Shown: positions 1 through 9,725 of the stretch, piece by piece
How the letters are laid out: each line of letters starts with the position of its first letter
Position numbering within the stretch: position 1 is the stretch's first letter
Source: Clostridiaceae bacterium
Lineage (GTDB): Bacteria; Bacillota; Clostridia; Saccharofermentanales; DTU023
Reading direction: 5' to 3'
Assembly: GCA_012519085.1 (NCBI GenBank)
Contig: JAAYQX010000016.1
Span: forward strand, 1 to 44,768
DNA: 44,768 bases
Position numbers and translations under genes: made by a program
Notes under the pieces: generated by a model
Database searches by the model: none
The model's input: only the letters and a program-made list of their open reading frames with translations
What the model was told of the DNA's origin: nothing

Positions 1-554
1 CGGAAGATCTTAACCACCTGCTCCGATTCGCCTTGCCGCATCAGACCGTTATCGACATGGACACTGATCACATTCTGCCCCAGTGCTTTGTGCAGCAGCG
101 CCGTCAGAACCGACGAGTCCACGCCGCCCGACAAAGCCAGCAATACCTTGCCATCCCCCACCTGCGCCCGGATCTCTTCCAGCTTCTCAGCAATGAAGTT
201 CTCAACTCGCCAATCGGCTTTGGCTTGGCATTGATCGAAGGCGAAGCGCTCGAGCAGCGCTACTCGGTCATCCTCCGCAACCGGCCAAGGTGCGGCACCC
301 TCATAGTCCACGTCCAGGACCGGTACTCCCAGCGACCGGATCTCAGGTGCGGCACTGATTTTGACGCCTTCGACAAAACAATTCGGGCCGCCGTTGAGGA
401 TAATGCCTTTGAGTCCGGCGATCTGCTTTAGTTCAGCGGCGGTGATATCGTGGGGAAGGATCTCGGAGTAAAGGCCCAGGCGCCTGAGAGTGCGGGCAAT
501 GTCGGTATTCTCGTTGCTACCGAGATCAAGGATGATAATTCTGTCGTGGATCAT
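1..554 (-). CDS. guaA: GMP synthase-like protein (GuaA), 3' end outside window; degenerate/shortened N-terminal GATase domain fused to ATP pyrophosphatase domain
   Basis: Manual minus-strand translation from ATG at 554: MIHDRIIILDLGSNENTDIARTLRRLGLYSEILPHDITAAELKQIAGLKGIILNGGPNCFVEGVKISAAPEIRSLGVPVLDVDYEGAAPWPVAEDDRVALLERFAFDQCQAKADWRVENFIAEKLEEIRAQVGDGKVLLALSGGVDSSVLTALLHKALGQNVISVHVDNGLMRQGESEQVVKIF; PP-loop LSGGVDSS and HVDNGLMR are typical of GuaA. Open to the window edge, so absent from the ORF track. Confidence 0.85.
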   Translation of the reverse strand, partial: MIHDRIIILDLGSNENTDIARTLRRLGLYSEILPHDITAAELKQIAGLKGIILNGGPNCFVEGVKISAAPEIRSLGVPVLDVDYEGAAPWPVAEDDRVALLERFAFDQCQAKADWRVENFIAEKLEEIRAQVGDGKVLLALSGGVDSSVLTALLHKALGQNVISVHVDNGLMRQGESEQVVKIF

Positions 555-738
555 GGGTTCGGTCGCTCCTGAAAATATATTACCGCCATTATAACATCGG
601 CAGCAGAACACTGTGGAAAAACACGATTATGAAAAATATGATGACGAAGGCGCCTGGGGTCGCCCGCTGCGCCTCGGCCGGTACAGATTCGCTGCACCAG
701 GCAGCAAGCCAATACCGAGAAAACACTGCGCTACCGCA

Positions 739-1896
739 CTACGGGGAAAGATGCTTGGTGCTGGTCTGGAGATAGTAAGCAACAATCAGTGCGGCGATAG
801 AAATCAAGATCACGACTACCGGCGGCACATAAGTATCGAGACCGGAGAGGCGTGCCATTACCCAACCGTGGGGGATGAGCTGGCCTAAACTGGAGATCCA
901 GAGTGCGGGCAAGCGCAGGAAGGCACCGCCGGCAACAACAGAAACGAGCATGGCGAGTGAGGCCGGCATGATGCGAGTTTCGGCGGGGATCAGGGCGACG
1001 ATCTGACCATAGGCCAGCATCATCAGTAAGAGAATAAACATATAGAAAACATAGCCCGGGGGCCTGGAAGTACCGGGCATCAGCAAAGTAGTGATGCCGG
1101 TCATCAGTGACAGCTGCACAACACAGCTGAACACCAGAGCCAGCAATGTCGCCAGATAATCTCGTGCCGGACCGCCTGCTACCGACAGTAAACGGCGTCT
1201 GGTATCGGTTTCGTTCAGCATCAGGCTGCCGATCAGTGAGAAAACAGAGAGAAAAAGCACCTCGACCGAAAAGTCAGGTATTTCGACGATCTGACCAAGG
1301 GGTACTTCTGTTTGGCCGATGAAATTGACAGTCAAATTGGCGCCGTCGTCCCGCGCTCTCCTGGTATCCTGTCGTAACATCTCACGCAACTCGGACAGAG
1401 AGAGATCAGCCGCCTCCGGCAGAGTCCGCAACGATTCCAATTGTCTGGCTTCGCTGGCCACCGTAGCCGCGGAAACCATCAAGCTTTCGCGTACCAATCC
1501 GGTGGTAATATCATTGTCACCATCCAGATAGATGAAATTGTATGTATTCTGCGCAGCGTCTTTTTCGTCGTTAGTTTCACCATAACCGGCCGGGATGATC
1601 ACCACACCGTCTAAGCGACCCAACTGCAGTTCCCGCTCGGCTTTGTCCTGCGGCATTTCCGACCAACTGATCGTGCCTTTATCCAATAGTGAAATGAGTT
1701 CGCCGCTGGCGAAATTCTCGGCCTGATCCACATAAGCGGCCTCCAGAACGGAATAATCGTTTTTGGTAGTAGTGCTGCCTGCCAACAAAGTCAGTAAAAT
1801 CGGCAGCAGCAGGCAGACAGCCAGAACTGAAGGTCTTCTGGTTATGATTCGCAACTTGAGACCGGTTAGGGTCAGAATTATACGCAACTGTTTCAT
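739..1896 (-). CDS. ABC-2 type transporter permease
   Basis: 385 aa; N-terminal TM, large extracytoplasmic segment, then several TM helices; overlaps the upstream permease by 4 nt. Confidence 0.75.
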   Translation of the reverse strand: MKQLRIILTLTGLKLRIITRRPSVLAVCLLLPILLTLLAGSTTTKNDYSVLEAAYVDQAENFASGELISLLDKGTISWSEMPQDKAERELQLGRLDGVVIIPAGYGETNDEKDAAQNTYNFIYLDGDNDITTGLVRESLMVSAATVASEARQLESLRTLPEAADLSLSELREMLRQDTRRARDDGANLTVNFIGQTEVPLGQIVEIPDFSVEVLFLSVFSLIGSLMLNETDTRRRLLSVAGGPARDYLATLLALVFSCVVQLSLMTGITTLLMPGTSRPPGYVFYMFILLLMMLAYGQIVALIPAETRIMPASLAMLVSVVAGGAFLRLPALWISSLGQLIPHGWVMARLSGLDTYVPPVVVILISIAALIVAYYLQTSTKHLSP

Positions 1897-3107
1897 ACGC
1901 GCCTCCTGCCCTTAATAACACATAAGAGCAATGCAGGCGGCAAGGACCAGAGAGCCAGCAGCACATCCCCGGTTGTGACCTGCACGGCCATAACTGTACG
2001 GTAGACAACTCGCATCGCATAGTACAGCGGGGAGAAAGAGAAAGCGGTACGCAGCCAGTCCGGGAATAGCACGGTCGGATATAATATACCGCCGGTTAAA
2101 ACCAGGGCAAAAAAGATGCCCCAGCCCAGCTGAAAGACTGTAACTGTCGGGATCTCGGCTCTACCCAGGGCGATCATTGCCATGGACATGGCCAGGAAGA
2201 TGCCAACCAACACAATTGCAGCCGGATAAATAGTCAGATGTGAAGCCATTATTTTCATCGTGATCAGAGGCGGCACACTTAGGACCAGCCACCAGATAAA
2301 CCCGGTCAGCAATCTGGAAATAATGGGAATCGTTGAACCGCAGGACAAGAGGATTCGGTCCTCCAGCGCCGTATTGTTCAGACGACTGGTCTGAACCAGG
2401 ATGACAATACCGGGTAAGAGTGCAACCAGGATCATAATGCCGGCGCTGGCATGAGCAAAGAGTCGAAACGGCGGCTCTGAATCCTCAGTTAAGAAGCTAT
2501 CGCGTTCGATCAAGCTGGTAATAGTATCAACAGCATGGCGGCTAGTCTCTTTCCAAGAGGCATCCTCATCACCGGTCAAGTTCAGATAGACTCTCTGAAA
2601 ACCGAATGCGGTGCTGTGGATCAGATTGAGTGACAGTGCGTACTGGCGGATCAGGCTGGAAAAACGCGCTACATCTGTCTTCATTATAGGCGAGAGCCAA
2701 ATATCGACCGGCTGTACGGAGCCATGCTGGACATCCTCGAATAGATTCGAGGGAATGCGCATCGCCATGGCAGTCTCACCGTCATCGAGGCGCCGCAGAG
2801 CCGTTGGCAGATCGTCATCATAGATAGCGCTGATATACTTGGTTTTGAGAAAGCTCTCAGTCAAAACTTCACCGATGATAGATTGATCTTCATCGATCAG
2901 GGAAAAAGCAAATTGAATCACCGGCGATTTGCGCTTGCCGTCCTCATCGGAGATCGGTTCAATGATGAACACAACCAACACCGCTGCCAGAACTAAGATC
3001 AGTAAAATAATGATCATGCCCCGTCGATTCTTCTTCAACTCATGCCGAAAATAAGCACCGAAGGCGCTCAGCTGTTGTCTTGGCTTTTTAGCGGCGGAAG
3101 ACTTCAT
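1893..3107 (-). CDS. ABC-2 type transporter permease
   Basis: 404 aa; same topology as neighbour; overlaps the ATPase gene by 4 nt. Confidence 0.75.
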   Translation of the reverse strand: MKSSAAKKPRQQLSAFGAYFRHELKKNRRGMIIILLILVLAAVLVVFIIEPISDEDGKRKSPVIQFAFSLIDEDQSIIGEVLTESFLKTKYISAIYDDDLPTALRRLDDGETAMAMRIPSNLFEDVQHGSVQPVDIWLSPIMKTDVARFSSLIRQYALSLNLIHSTAFGFQRVYLNLTGDEDASWKETSRHAVDTITSLIERDSFLTEDSEPPFRLFAHASAGIMILVALLPGIVILVQTSRLNNTALEDRILLSCGSTIPIISRLLTGFIWWLVLSVPPLITMKIMASHLTIYPAAIVLVGIFLAMSMAMIALGRAEIPTVTVFQLGWGIFFALVLTGGILYPTVLFPDWLRTAFSFSPLYYAMRVVYRTVMAVQVTTGDVLLALWSLPPALLLCVIKGRRRV

Positions 3108-3784
3108 GCCTGCTCAACAATCTGTCCCTGCTGTAGATAGAGAATGCGGTCAGATATCTGTTCCAAAGTCCCTTGTTCGTGGCTGGTAATTAATATAGTG
3201 CGCCCACCAGTGCGTAGAGCATCCAGTCTTTCCAACATTAGAGCCCGACTGCCCTTGTCGGCTCCGGCAAAGGGCTCATCAAGAAGCAATAGCTGCGGGG
3301 CGCCGAGCAGCCCGACAACCAGGCTGGCTCGCCTGGCCATACCGCCCGAGCACTTTCTGATCTGCTTGTCGAGAAAATCCGCAACCAAAGGATCATTAGC
3401 TGCGATCTCCAGATTGCCCCGGACGATGTCGGCATCGAGGCCGCGCAAAGCACTCCAGAATTTCACATTCTCCCGCACCGTCAGCTGACCGTCCAGAGCC
3501 AATTCCTGAGGCACATATCCGATCAAGGAACGCCAGGCCGGGAGGTCCTGGAGCGAAGCTCCATTAAAGCTAATCGTCCCTGAATCCGCTGACAGAACCG
3601 AAGCCAAAATTTTGAGCAAAGTACTCTTGCCGGCGCCATTATCGCCGGAAATGCCATAGATGGTTCCCAGCGGCTGGCAAAAAGAAATCCCCGTAAAGAC
3701 CTGGTGTTCGCGCCATGATTTGCTCAGGTCTTCAACTCGAAGACCTGAGCATGAAATGTTGTTAAATTCTAATGTATGTGTCAC
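3104..3784 (-). CDS. ABC transporter ATP-binding protein
   Basis: Walker A GDNGAGKST, signature CSGGMARR, Walker B LLLLDEPFAG, H-loop TSHE. Confidence 0.92.
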   Translation of the reverse strand: MTHTLEFNNISCSGLRVEDLSKSWREHQVFTGISFCQPLGTIYGISGDNGAGKSTLLKILASVLSADSGTISFNGASLQDLPAWRSLIGYVPQELALDGQLTVRENVKFWSALRGLDADIVRGNLEIAANDPLVADFLDKQIRKCSGGMARRASLVVGLLGAPQLLLLDEPFAGADKGSRALMLERLDALRTGGRTILITSHEQGTLEQISDRILYLQQGQIVEQA

Positions 3785-3788
3785 TTTT

Positions 3789-5855
3789 CTAGTTCATAAA
3801 GTCCGCAACATTGATGCCTAAATTCTTGAAAATCGTCATAGCCTTCATCATCATAGACTGGTCAGTCATCAGAGACTGGAGGGCTGCCTCATCCGTAATA
3901 TCTATATAGTCTGAGGGCAAAGAGCTCTCAAATGTGATATCGCTATCTTTCATCTCATGGAGATCAAATTCCAGACCCAGATCGATAGGCGAGCCCTGGA
4001 CATTGCCCTGGAAGACGATTGTGGCCAGCAGATGGTCATTCTCAACCTTGCCGTTATAAATAATCTCACCGTTGTTTAACTCGGACAGCTGCAGGCCGGA
4101 AAGATCAATCCTCAATTCACCGACCGGATAGAATAAGTCATTATCGGTATGAAGACCAAGATCCGTATAGGTGCCTGAGAGCTCAAATTTAGGAGTTGCC
4201 AATTTGTAACTGCCTGTAGCCAGATCATCTTTCTCCGTGTAATCAGCGGTGAAAGTTAGGGCGTCCGAACCGACACCCGAGAACCTGAGTTTATACGAGC
4301 CTTTGTCACCGTCCCTGGCTGTGACACTCTCTAAAGTGATCTCTTCACCATCGGCATTATCGGCCTTGTTAATAAAAGTAAACGAGCCGCCGCGGGGATT
4401 ATTGTCGGCGTCAACATACAATATCCGCTTGAACTCGGCTTTAAAGTTTTCCGGACTGTTGTCAATTTCGGCTATCATCTGATCAATCCCGGACTGGAAT
4501 TCCTCAAGCGGATTGTCGCTCATAGTCCCGGTCGGCAAGGCCTTGCTGATATCATCCAAGAAGGTCTTAATATCTTCACTGTCCCGGATATAGGTCAAAA
4601 TTTCTTTAGCGAAGTCGCCAAATTTATCCGCCGGTATCACGGCCTCAAAATAATCGACCTTTTCGGTTACATCACCGACAGTCAAGTCATAGTCTTTAAC
4701 CCTGGTTGGTTCGCCGGTATATTCATAATAGATGTCCCGGAGATCAGATATTATCTTATCGAGCTTTTCTTCCGAGAACAGATTTAATGCATTCTGCCCG
4801 CTTCCCAGCAAAGACAGGAGCGCGTTAGAACCGGTATCCATCGCATCGGCCAGCTTTTCATTCAAGGCTTCTTTCTTCAGAACCAATGGTTTGTCCAGCA
4901 GTTCAGGAACCGACACTACGATATCTTCTTCGATATTGTAAATATTCAGTGTCACTGCATTTTCATTGGCGTCTTTGCGAGCCAGTCCAATGCTATAGGA
5001 GAATTGCGGAGACTCTTCATCCAAATTAAGCTTAGTCTCCCAATTGGCTTTAACATTCTTCAGCATGTCCAGGACAACCGCTTCTTGTCCGGACATACCC
5101 AGATCGGGCATTGAATTGATGATAAAACCTATGTTCGCACTGGTGCCAAGCTTGCCGGATTCAATAAATTTATTGGCCGATGAGCACAGATTACCCAGTA
5201 AATTATCCTCGCCGAACAAAGCCTCTTCTTCTGCGGCATGCCAAGCTTCTTCGTCATTGGCAAAAGATTTTTTGCCCTCGCCTTTGAAAAAGAAAAACCA
5301 GACACCGAAAGCAATGGCTGCCACTAAGACTACAGCAAGTGTGGGAATCCACCAACGCACCTTCTTCGCTGCTTTGGGAGCTTTAGCTTGTGGCTGTTCC
5401 TGATACTGGGCTTGCTGCGGATAAGGCTGCTGGCCGTATTGAGGTTGTTGATAGGCCTGTTGGCTGTACTGCTGCTGTTGATAAGGCTGCTGGCCATATT
5501 GCTGCTGATAGGGCTGTTGGCCGTACTGTTGCGGTTGATAAGGCTGCTGCGGTCCGCCCTGTCCGGCCTGCGGCTGACCATATTGCTGGTACGGAGCCTG
5601 CTGTTCCGGATAATGGCCGGCAGGCATACCAGAGGGCGCCTGTGGTGGTGCCTGTGGTGGCGCCTGTGGAGGCGTCTGTTGTTGATAACTCGCTTGGCCG
5701 GCCGGTGGTGCGGTCTGGGCAGGAGAATCGGCAGCTGCTGTTGTTGCATCGCCTACACTCTCCGACAGATCGGCACGAGCGCCGCAGTTAGTGCAAAATA
5801 CGGCACCGGGATTTAAGCCCGCCCCGCATTGACTGCATCTTCTTTCCTCTGTCAT
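3789..5855 (-). CDS. Zinc-ribbon, Pro/Gln/Tyr-rich, single-pass membrane protein with large extracytoplasmic domain
   Basis: N-terminal CSQCGAGLNPGAVFCTNCGA zinc ribbon, YGQQPYQQ repeats, TM WWIPTLAVVLVAAIAFGVWFFFF, ~490-aa C-terminal domain; 4 nt upstream of the ABC ATPase gene. Confidence 0.8.
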   Translation of the reverse strand: MTEERRCSQCGAGLNPGAVFCTNCGARADLSESVGDATTAAADSPAQTAPPAGQASYQQQTPPQAPPQAPPQAPSGMPAGHYPEQQAPYQQYGQPQAGQGGPQQPYQPQQYGQQPYQQQYGQQPYQQQQYSQQAYQQPQYGQQPYPQQAQYQEQPQAKAPKAAKKVRWWIPTLAVVLVAAIAFGVWFFFFKGEGKKSFANDEEAWHAAEEEALFGEDNLLGNLCSSANKFIESGKLGTSANIGFIINSMPDLGMSGQEAVVLDMLKNVKANWETKLNLDEESPQFSYSIGLARKDANENAVTLNIYNIEEDIVVSVPELLDKPLVLKKEALNEKLADAMDTGSNALLSLLGSGQNALNLFSEEKLDKIISDLRDIYYEYTGEPTRVKDYDLTVGDVTEKVDYFEAVIPADKFGDFAKEILTYIRDSEDIKTFLDDISKALPTGTMSDNPLEEFQSGIDQMIAEIDNSPENFKAEFKRILYVDADNNPRGGSFTFINKADNADGEEITLESVTARDGDKGSYKLRFSGVGSDALTFTADYTEKDDLATGSYKLATPKFELSGTYTDLGLHTDNDLFYPVGELRIDLSGLQLSELNNGEIIYNGKVENDHLLATIVFQGNVQGSPIDLGLEFDLHEMKDSDITFESSLPSDYIDITDEAALQSLMTDQSMMMKAMTIFKNLGINVADFMN

Positions 5856-6020
5856 AGATTACTCCCTTTCTAGCTATTTCTACCGCTGCATAGTTTCTGG
5901 CTGCTGCAAATAACGATAGACAGCACTGTAAAAAGATTCTTCAATCCGAATTACTTAATTATTAGTAATGGTCACAAGGAATTATACAGCAAATGAGCTA
6001 AAAAGACTATCCAATATAGG

Positions 6021-6557
6021 TTAGAACTCGATGCCGGCTCTGCCGCCTAGTCCCGAAGTCTCATAAGGATGCTTCCTCATCATACACTCCGTATGATAGT
6101 CGGCGATCTCTTGCAGGGCAGGCGAAGGACCGCGCCCGGACATGGCTACTTCCAGATGCTCGGGCTTACTCTTCAGGAAGTCCAGTACATCCTGCTCTTC
6201 CAGAATACCGGCTGAAATAGAACCCATGACTTCATCCAGTATCAGCAGATCCATTTCTCCGGCATGAGCGGCAGCGGCCGCTTCATGCAGGCGTTTGGTA
6301 TTGAACTCTTTAGCCGCGGCCAGTTCTTCCGGTGTCATGATAAACGTAAATTTATTTGTGGGCTGACCGGATATTGTATGTACACCCAGCTTCTCCAGCA
6401 TTTCAATTTCCGCTGATTTCCCGCTCTTGAGAAATTGTACAAACCAGACTTTTAGCCCGCGTCCGGTAGCTCTTACCGCCAGACCCACGCAGGCTGTTGT
6501 CTTGCCTTTGCCGTCGCCGCTATAAATATGAATCAGACCCAGTTTCGATTTTGCCAT
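6021..6557 (-). CDS. cobO: Cob(I)yrinic acid a,c-diamide adenosyltransferase (CobO/BtuR/CobA family)
   Basis: MAKSKLGLIHIYSGDGKGKTTACVGLAVRATGRGLKVWFVQFLKSG; LLILDEV; typical P-loop family. Confidence 0.93.
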   Translation of the reverse strand: MAKSKLGLIHIYSGDGKGKTTACVGLAVRATGRGLKVWFVQFLKSGKSAEIEMLEKLGVHTISGQPTNKFTFIMTPEELAAAKEFNTKRLHEAAAAAHAGEMDLLILDEVMGSISAGILEEQDVLDFLKSKPEHLEVAMSGRGPSPALQEIADYHTECMMRKHPYETSGLGGRAGIEF

Positions 6558-6579
6558 TTCTATCTCCTAGATATCTTTT

Positions 6580-9500
6580 TTATGAACAACCGGTAGTTTC
6601 ACCGCAATCGAGACAGACCTTGCAGGTTCCGTTTGTTACCATTCTGGTGCCGCTGCAGTTGGAACAGGTTGAGCCATCATATAGCCGCGTCCCGTTTTGC
6701 GCTGCCTCCTTGGCTTTCTCATGTACATATTCATCAACGCCGATCTGACCATAGGACGGCCTGCTGACTTCCCCATTATTATCCGCTGCGGTCCTTGCGT
6801 AGCGCAGCCCATGGTTGGCTTCCAATTCTTCCACGGTCGGCTTGACCTGCACTCGGGAGAAGTCGCCGCCCTCGATATCCAGCACTTTGGAGATCAGGTC
6901 GGATACCGATGTGCAGTATTTGATATTGGGATGGCGCTGGACAAAGCCATAGGGCTCGAATTTCTGACCGCGCAGCATTTTGGAGATTTGCTCGGTCGGG
7001 ATATCGTATTGAAGCATGACGGAGATCGTTTTGGACAGGGAGTTCAGCAATCCTGTAATCAGAGTACCCTCTCTGTCCGTGGTCATAAAGATTTCTGTTA
7101 TCTTGTCATTCTCATCGCGGTTGACCGTGATATAGACCTTGATATCTTCGATCTGAGCCGGATGCGTTGTACCGGTGCGGATGCCATGCGGCTTGATGCG
7201 CTGACGAACCGGCTTGGAAGCCCTGGCTTGATATTTCAGCAGCAGCTCTTCATTTTTCTTAGCTCGCTCCAATAGATCATGATAATTAAGATCCTCCAGG
7301 GGCATTGTTTCTTTTTCAGAGGGCGATAACTTGATATTTAAAGGTTGGGCAAATTTCGACCCGTCACGGTACAGAGTTATACCTTTGACTCCAAGCTTCC
7401 AAGCCTCGATCATAACACTGGAGAAATCGTGTTCCGTCGCTTCGTTGGGCAGATTCACTGTCTTGGAGATGGCGCCGGAAATCAGGGGCGAAATCGCTGC
7501 CACCATATGCACATGGCCTAGGTAATGGATATAGCGTTTGCCGCTGCCGCACTGATTCGCCGTATCGAAAACGGGCAGATCTTCCTCCCGCAATCCGGGG
7601 GCACCTTCGATCTTGCCGTCCAGCACCATGCCATGCTCATCTTCCTGCATTATATAGTCTGTTATCTGTTTCCGCTCATCCGCACTGTAGCCCAGCTTTT
7701 TCAGGCCCTGTTCCAGCATCGGATTGACCAATTTCATAAAGCTGCCGCCAACCAGCTTCTTATAGCTGACATGGGAGAAGAACGGTTCGATTGATGTGCT
7801 GGCGCAGTCCATGGCAAAGGAAATCGTGCCGGTCGGAGCCATTACGGTCACTTGAGCGTTGCGATAACCGGAAGCCATGCCTTCTTTCTCCGCAGCCTGC
7901 CAGACTACCTGCAGCGCCTTCGCCAAATCGCCATAACCGAGATCTTGCAGTAGCTGATGGTCAACTATCGGCAAGTTGTAGTGAATACCCTCGGGATGAT
8001 CCCGGCGGACGCCGGCAGCGCGGGAGTGATTGCGGATGACCCGCAGCATATGTTCTTGGTTTAGATCATAAGCACTGAAGGCACCTAGCTTGGCGGCCAT
8101 CAGGGCCGAGATATAATAACTTTCGCCGGTGAGGATGCCGCTCAGAGCGGCGGCCAGATTTCTGGCTGCATCCGAGTCATAGGGCAAACCTTGGCTCATC
8201 AGCAGGGAGGCCAGATTGGAAAGGCCGAGTCCGGTAGCGCGGTAAATCCAGGTTTTTCTGGCGATTTCTTCAGTAGGAAATTGACCCCAGTGGATCGAGG
8301 CCTCGAGCACAAGCTGCACGAGGTCGATCAGGTGCAGATAGCCTTCGAGATCGAAATGATCGGCTTCCTCGTCGAGCAGGCTGTAAATATTAATCGAGGC
8401 GAGATTGCAGCTGGTATTGTCCAGGAAAGCGTATTCGCCACAGGGATTGGTGGAGTTGAGACGGTTGTGATGTGCGCCTATCTGACCGTCTTCACCGGCC
8501 GGGCAGGTGTGCCAGGCGTTGAAGGTGTCTGTAAACTGCGGGGCAGGGTCGGCACAGCGCCAGGATGACTGGCAGATATCGTCCCATAGGCTCTGGACTA
8601 AGATTTCGCGGTTGACACTGGGGTCAAGGCGGCCCACCAGCTTATGTGTAGCTTGCGGATTGCGGGCCAGATTGTCGACTTTTTTCATGAACTCATCGTC
8701 GATGCGAATCGAATTGTTGGAGTTCTGGCCGGAAACCGTGGCATAGGCTTCGCCGTCGATATCGCCGTCATAGCCCATCTTGGCCAAGGCGATCACCTTG
8801 TCCTCTTCGAGCGCTTTCCACTTGACGAAGCTTTCGATCTCCGGATGGTCGATATCCAGACAGACCATTTTAGCTGCACGCCTGGTCGTGCCGCCGGATT
8901 TGATGGCGCCGGCATTGCGATCCAGACCTCTGAGGAAGCTCATCAGGCCTGAGGATTGGCCGCCGCCCGACAGGGCTTCGCCTTCGGCGCGGATGGTCGA
9001 GAAATTGGTGCCGGTGCCGGAACCGCCTTTGAAGAGCTTGGTCTCGGTAACATAAGCCTCCGATATGGAATGCGGGCCGAGAAGCTTATCTTCGATTGAG
9101 ATTATAAAACAGGCTGAGGCCTGGGTTCTGGTGTAAGTATCCGGCGAGGCCACCACTTTGCCCTGCTCTTCATCATAGTAGAAGAGATTGCTGTTGCCGC
9201 CCTTGATACCGTAAGCAAGATTCAGGCCCGTATTGAACCACTGAGGCGAATTGGGCGCCCACATTTGATTCAGCAGGGTGTAAGCCAGTTCATCATAGAG
9301 AATCTCCGACTGTTCTCCCTCTTCGATCATGCCTTCATCGAGCAGAGAAGCAATCCAGAAGGCCACCATGCGGTGTATGACCTGGCGCAGCGAAGTCTCG
9401 TGTCCGGTGCCGCCGTCCGGCTGAGGAACTCCGGCCTTGCGGAAATATTTAGAAGCAATAATATCTGATGCGCTATGGGAATAATGGGTTGGGAATTCCA

Positions 9501-9654
9501 GACCGTAGAGCTCTGTAAGTATACGTCCCGACTTGTAATCTTTGATCACGACATCGCGTTTTTCCCAGTCGAAGAGATCGTAGACCGTTTTTTCTGTCTG
9601 TCCCTCTAGTTCCTTGGTATAGTAGCGACATATTCGCTTACTGAGATCGCTCAT
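6580..9654 (-). CDS. nrdJ: Adenosylcobalamin-dependent (class II) ribonucleoside-diphosphate reductase
   Basis: 1024 aa; QASACFIISIEDKL, FKGGSGTGTNFSTIRAEGEALSGGGQSSGLMSFLRGLDRNAGAIKSGGTTRRAAKMVCLDIDHPEI, NPCGEY, C-terminal CSNCSGTRMVTNGTCKVCLDCGETTGCS. Confidence 0.96.
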   Translation of the reverse strand: MSDLSKRICRYYTKELEGQTEKTVYDLFDWEKRDVVIKDYKSGRILTELYGLEFPTHYSHSASDIIASKYFRKAGVPQPDGGTGHETSLRQVIHRMVAFWIASLLDEGMIEEGEQSEILYDELAYTLLNQMWAPNSPQWFNTGLNLAYGIKGGNSNLFYYDEEQGKVVASPDTYTRTQASACFIISIEDKLLGPHSISEAYVTETKLFKGGSGTGTNFSTIRAEGEALSGGGQSSGLMSFLRGLDRNAGAIKSGGTTRRAAKMVCLDIDHPEIESFVKWKALEEDKVIALAKMGYDGDIDGEAYATVSGQNSNNSIRIDDEFMKKVDNLARNPQATHKLVGRLDPSVNREILVQSLWDDICQSSWRCADPAPQFTDTFNAWHTCPAGEDGQIGAHHNRLNSTNPCGEYAFLDNTSCNLASINIYSLLDEEADHFDLEGYLHLIDLVQLVLEASIHWGQFPTEEIARKTWIYRATGLGLSNLASLLMSQGLPYDSDAARNLAAALSGILTGESYYISALMAAKLGAFSAYDLNQEHMLRVIRNHSRAAGVRRDHPEGIHYNLPIVDHQLLQDLGYGDLAKALQVVWQAAEKEGMASGYRNAQVTVMAPTGTISFAMDCASTSIEPFFSHVSYKKLVGGSFMKLVNPMLEQGLKKLGYSADERKQITDYIMQEDEHGMVLDGKIEGAPGLREEDLPVFDTANQCGSGKRYIHYLGHVHMVAAISPLISGAISKTVNLPNEATEHDFSSVMIEAWKLGVKGITLYRDGSKFAQPLNIKLSPSEKETMPLEDLNYHDLLERAKKNEELLLKYQARASKPVRQRIKPHGIRTGTTHPAQIEDIKVYITVNRDENDKITEIFMTTDREGTLITGLLNSLSKTISVMLQYDIPTEQISKMLRGQKFEPYGFVQRHPNIKYCTSVSDLISKVLDIEGGDFSRVQVKPTVEELEANHGLRYARTAADNNGEVSRPSYGQIGVDEYVHEKAKEAAQNGTRLYDGSTCSNCSGTRMVTNGTCKVCLDCGETTGCS

Positions 9655-9725
9655 AAATTAATCCTCTCAACATCCTCAAAATTATCATTGATATAATCAA
9701 AAAATTACAATCGAAAAAGGTTACC

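Noticed and set aside
33-431. 132-aa plus-strand ORF
   Set aside because: Antisense to the guaA-like gene read on the minus strand
1679-2020. 113-aa minus-strand ORF between the two permeases
   Set aside because: Out-of-frame overlap of both permease genes; no domain
5330-5816. Overlapping Leu-, Arg/His- or Ala/Val-rich ORFs in several frames
   Set aside because: Alternative-frame products of the Q/Y-rich repeat in the zinc-ribbon gene
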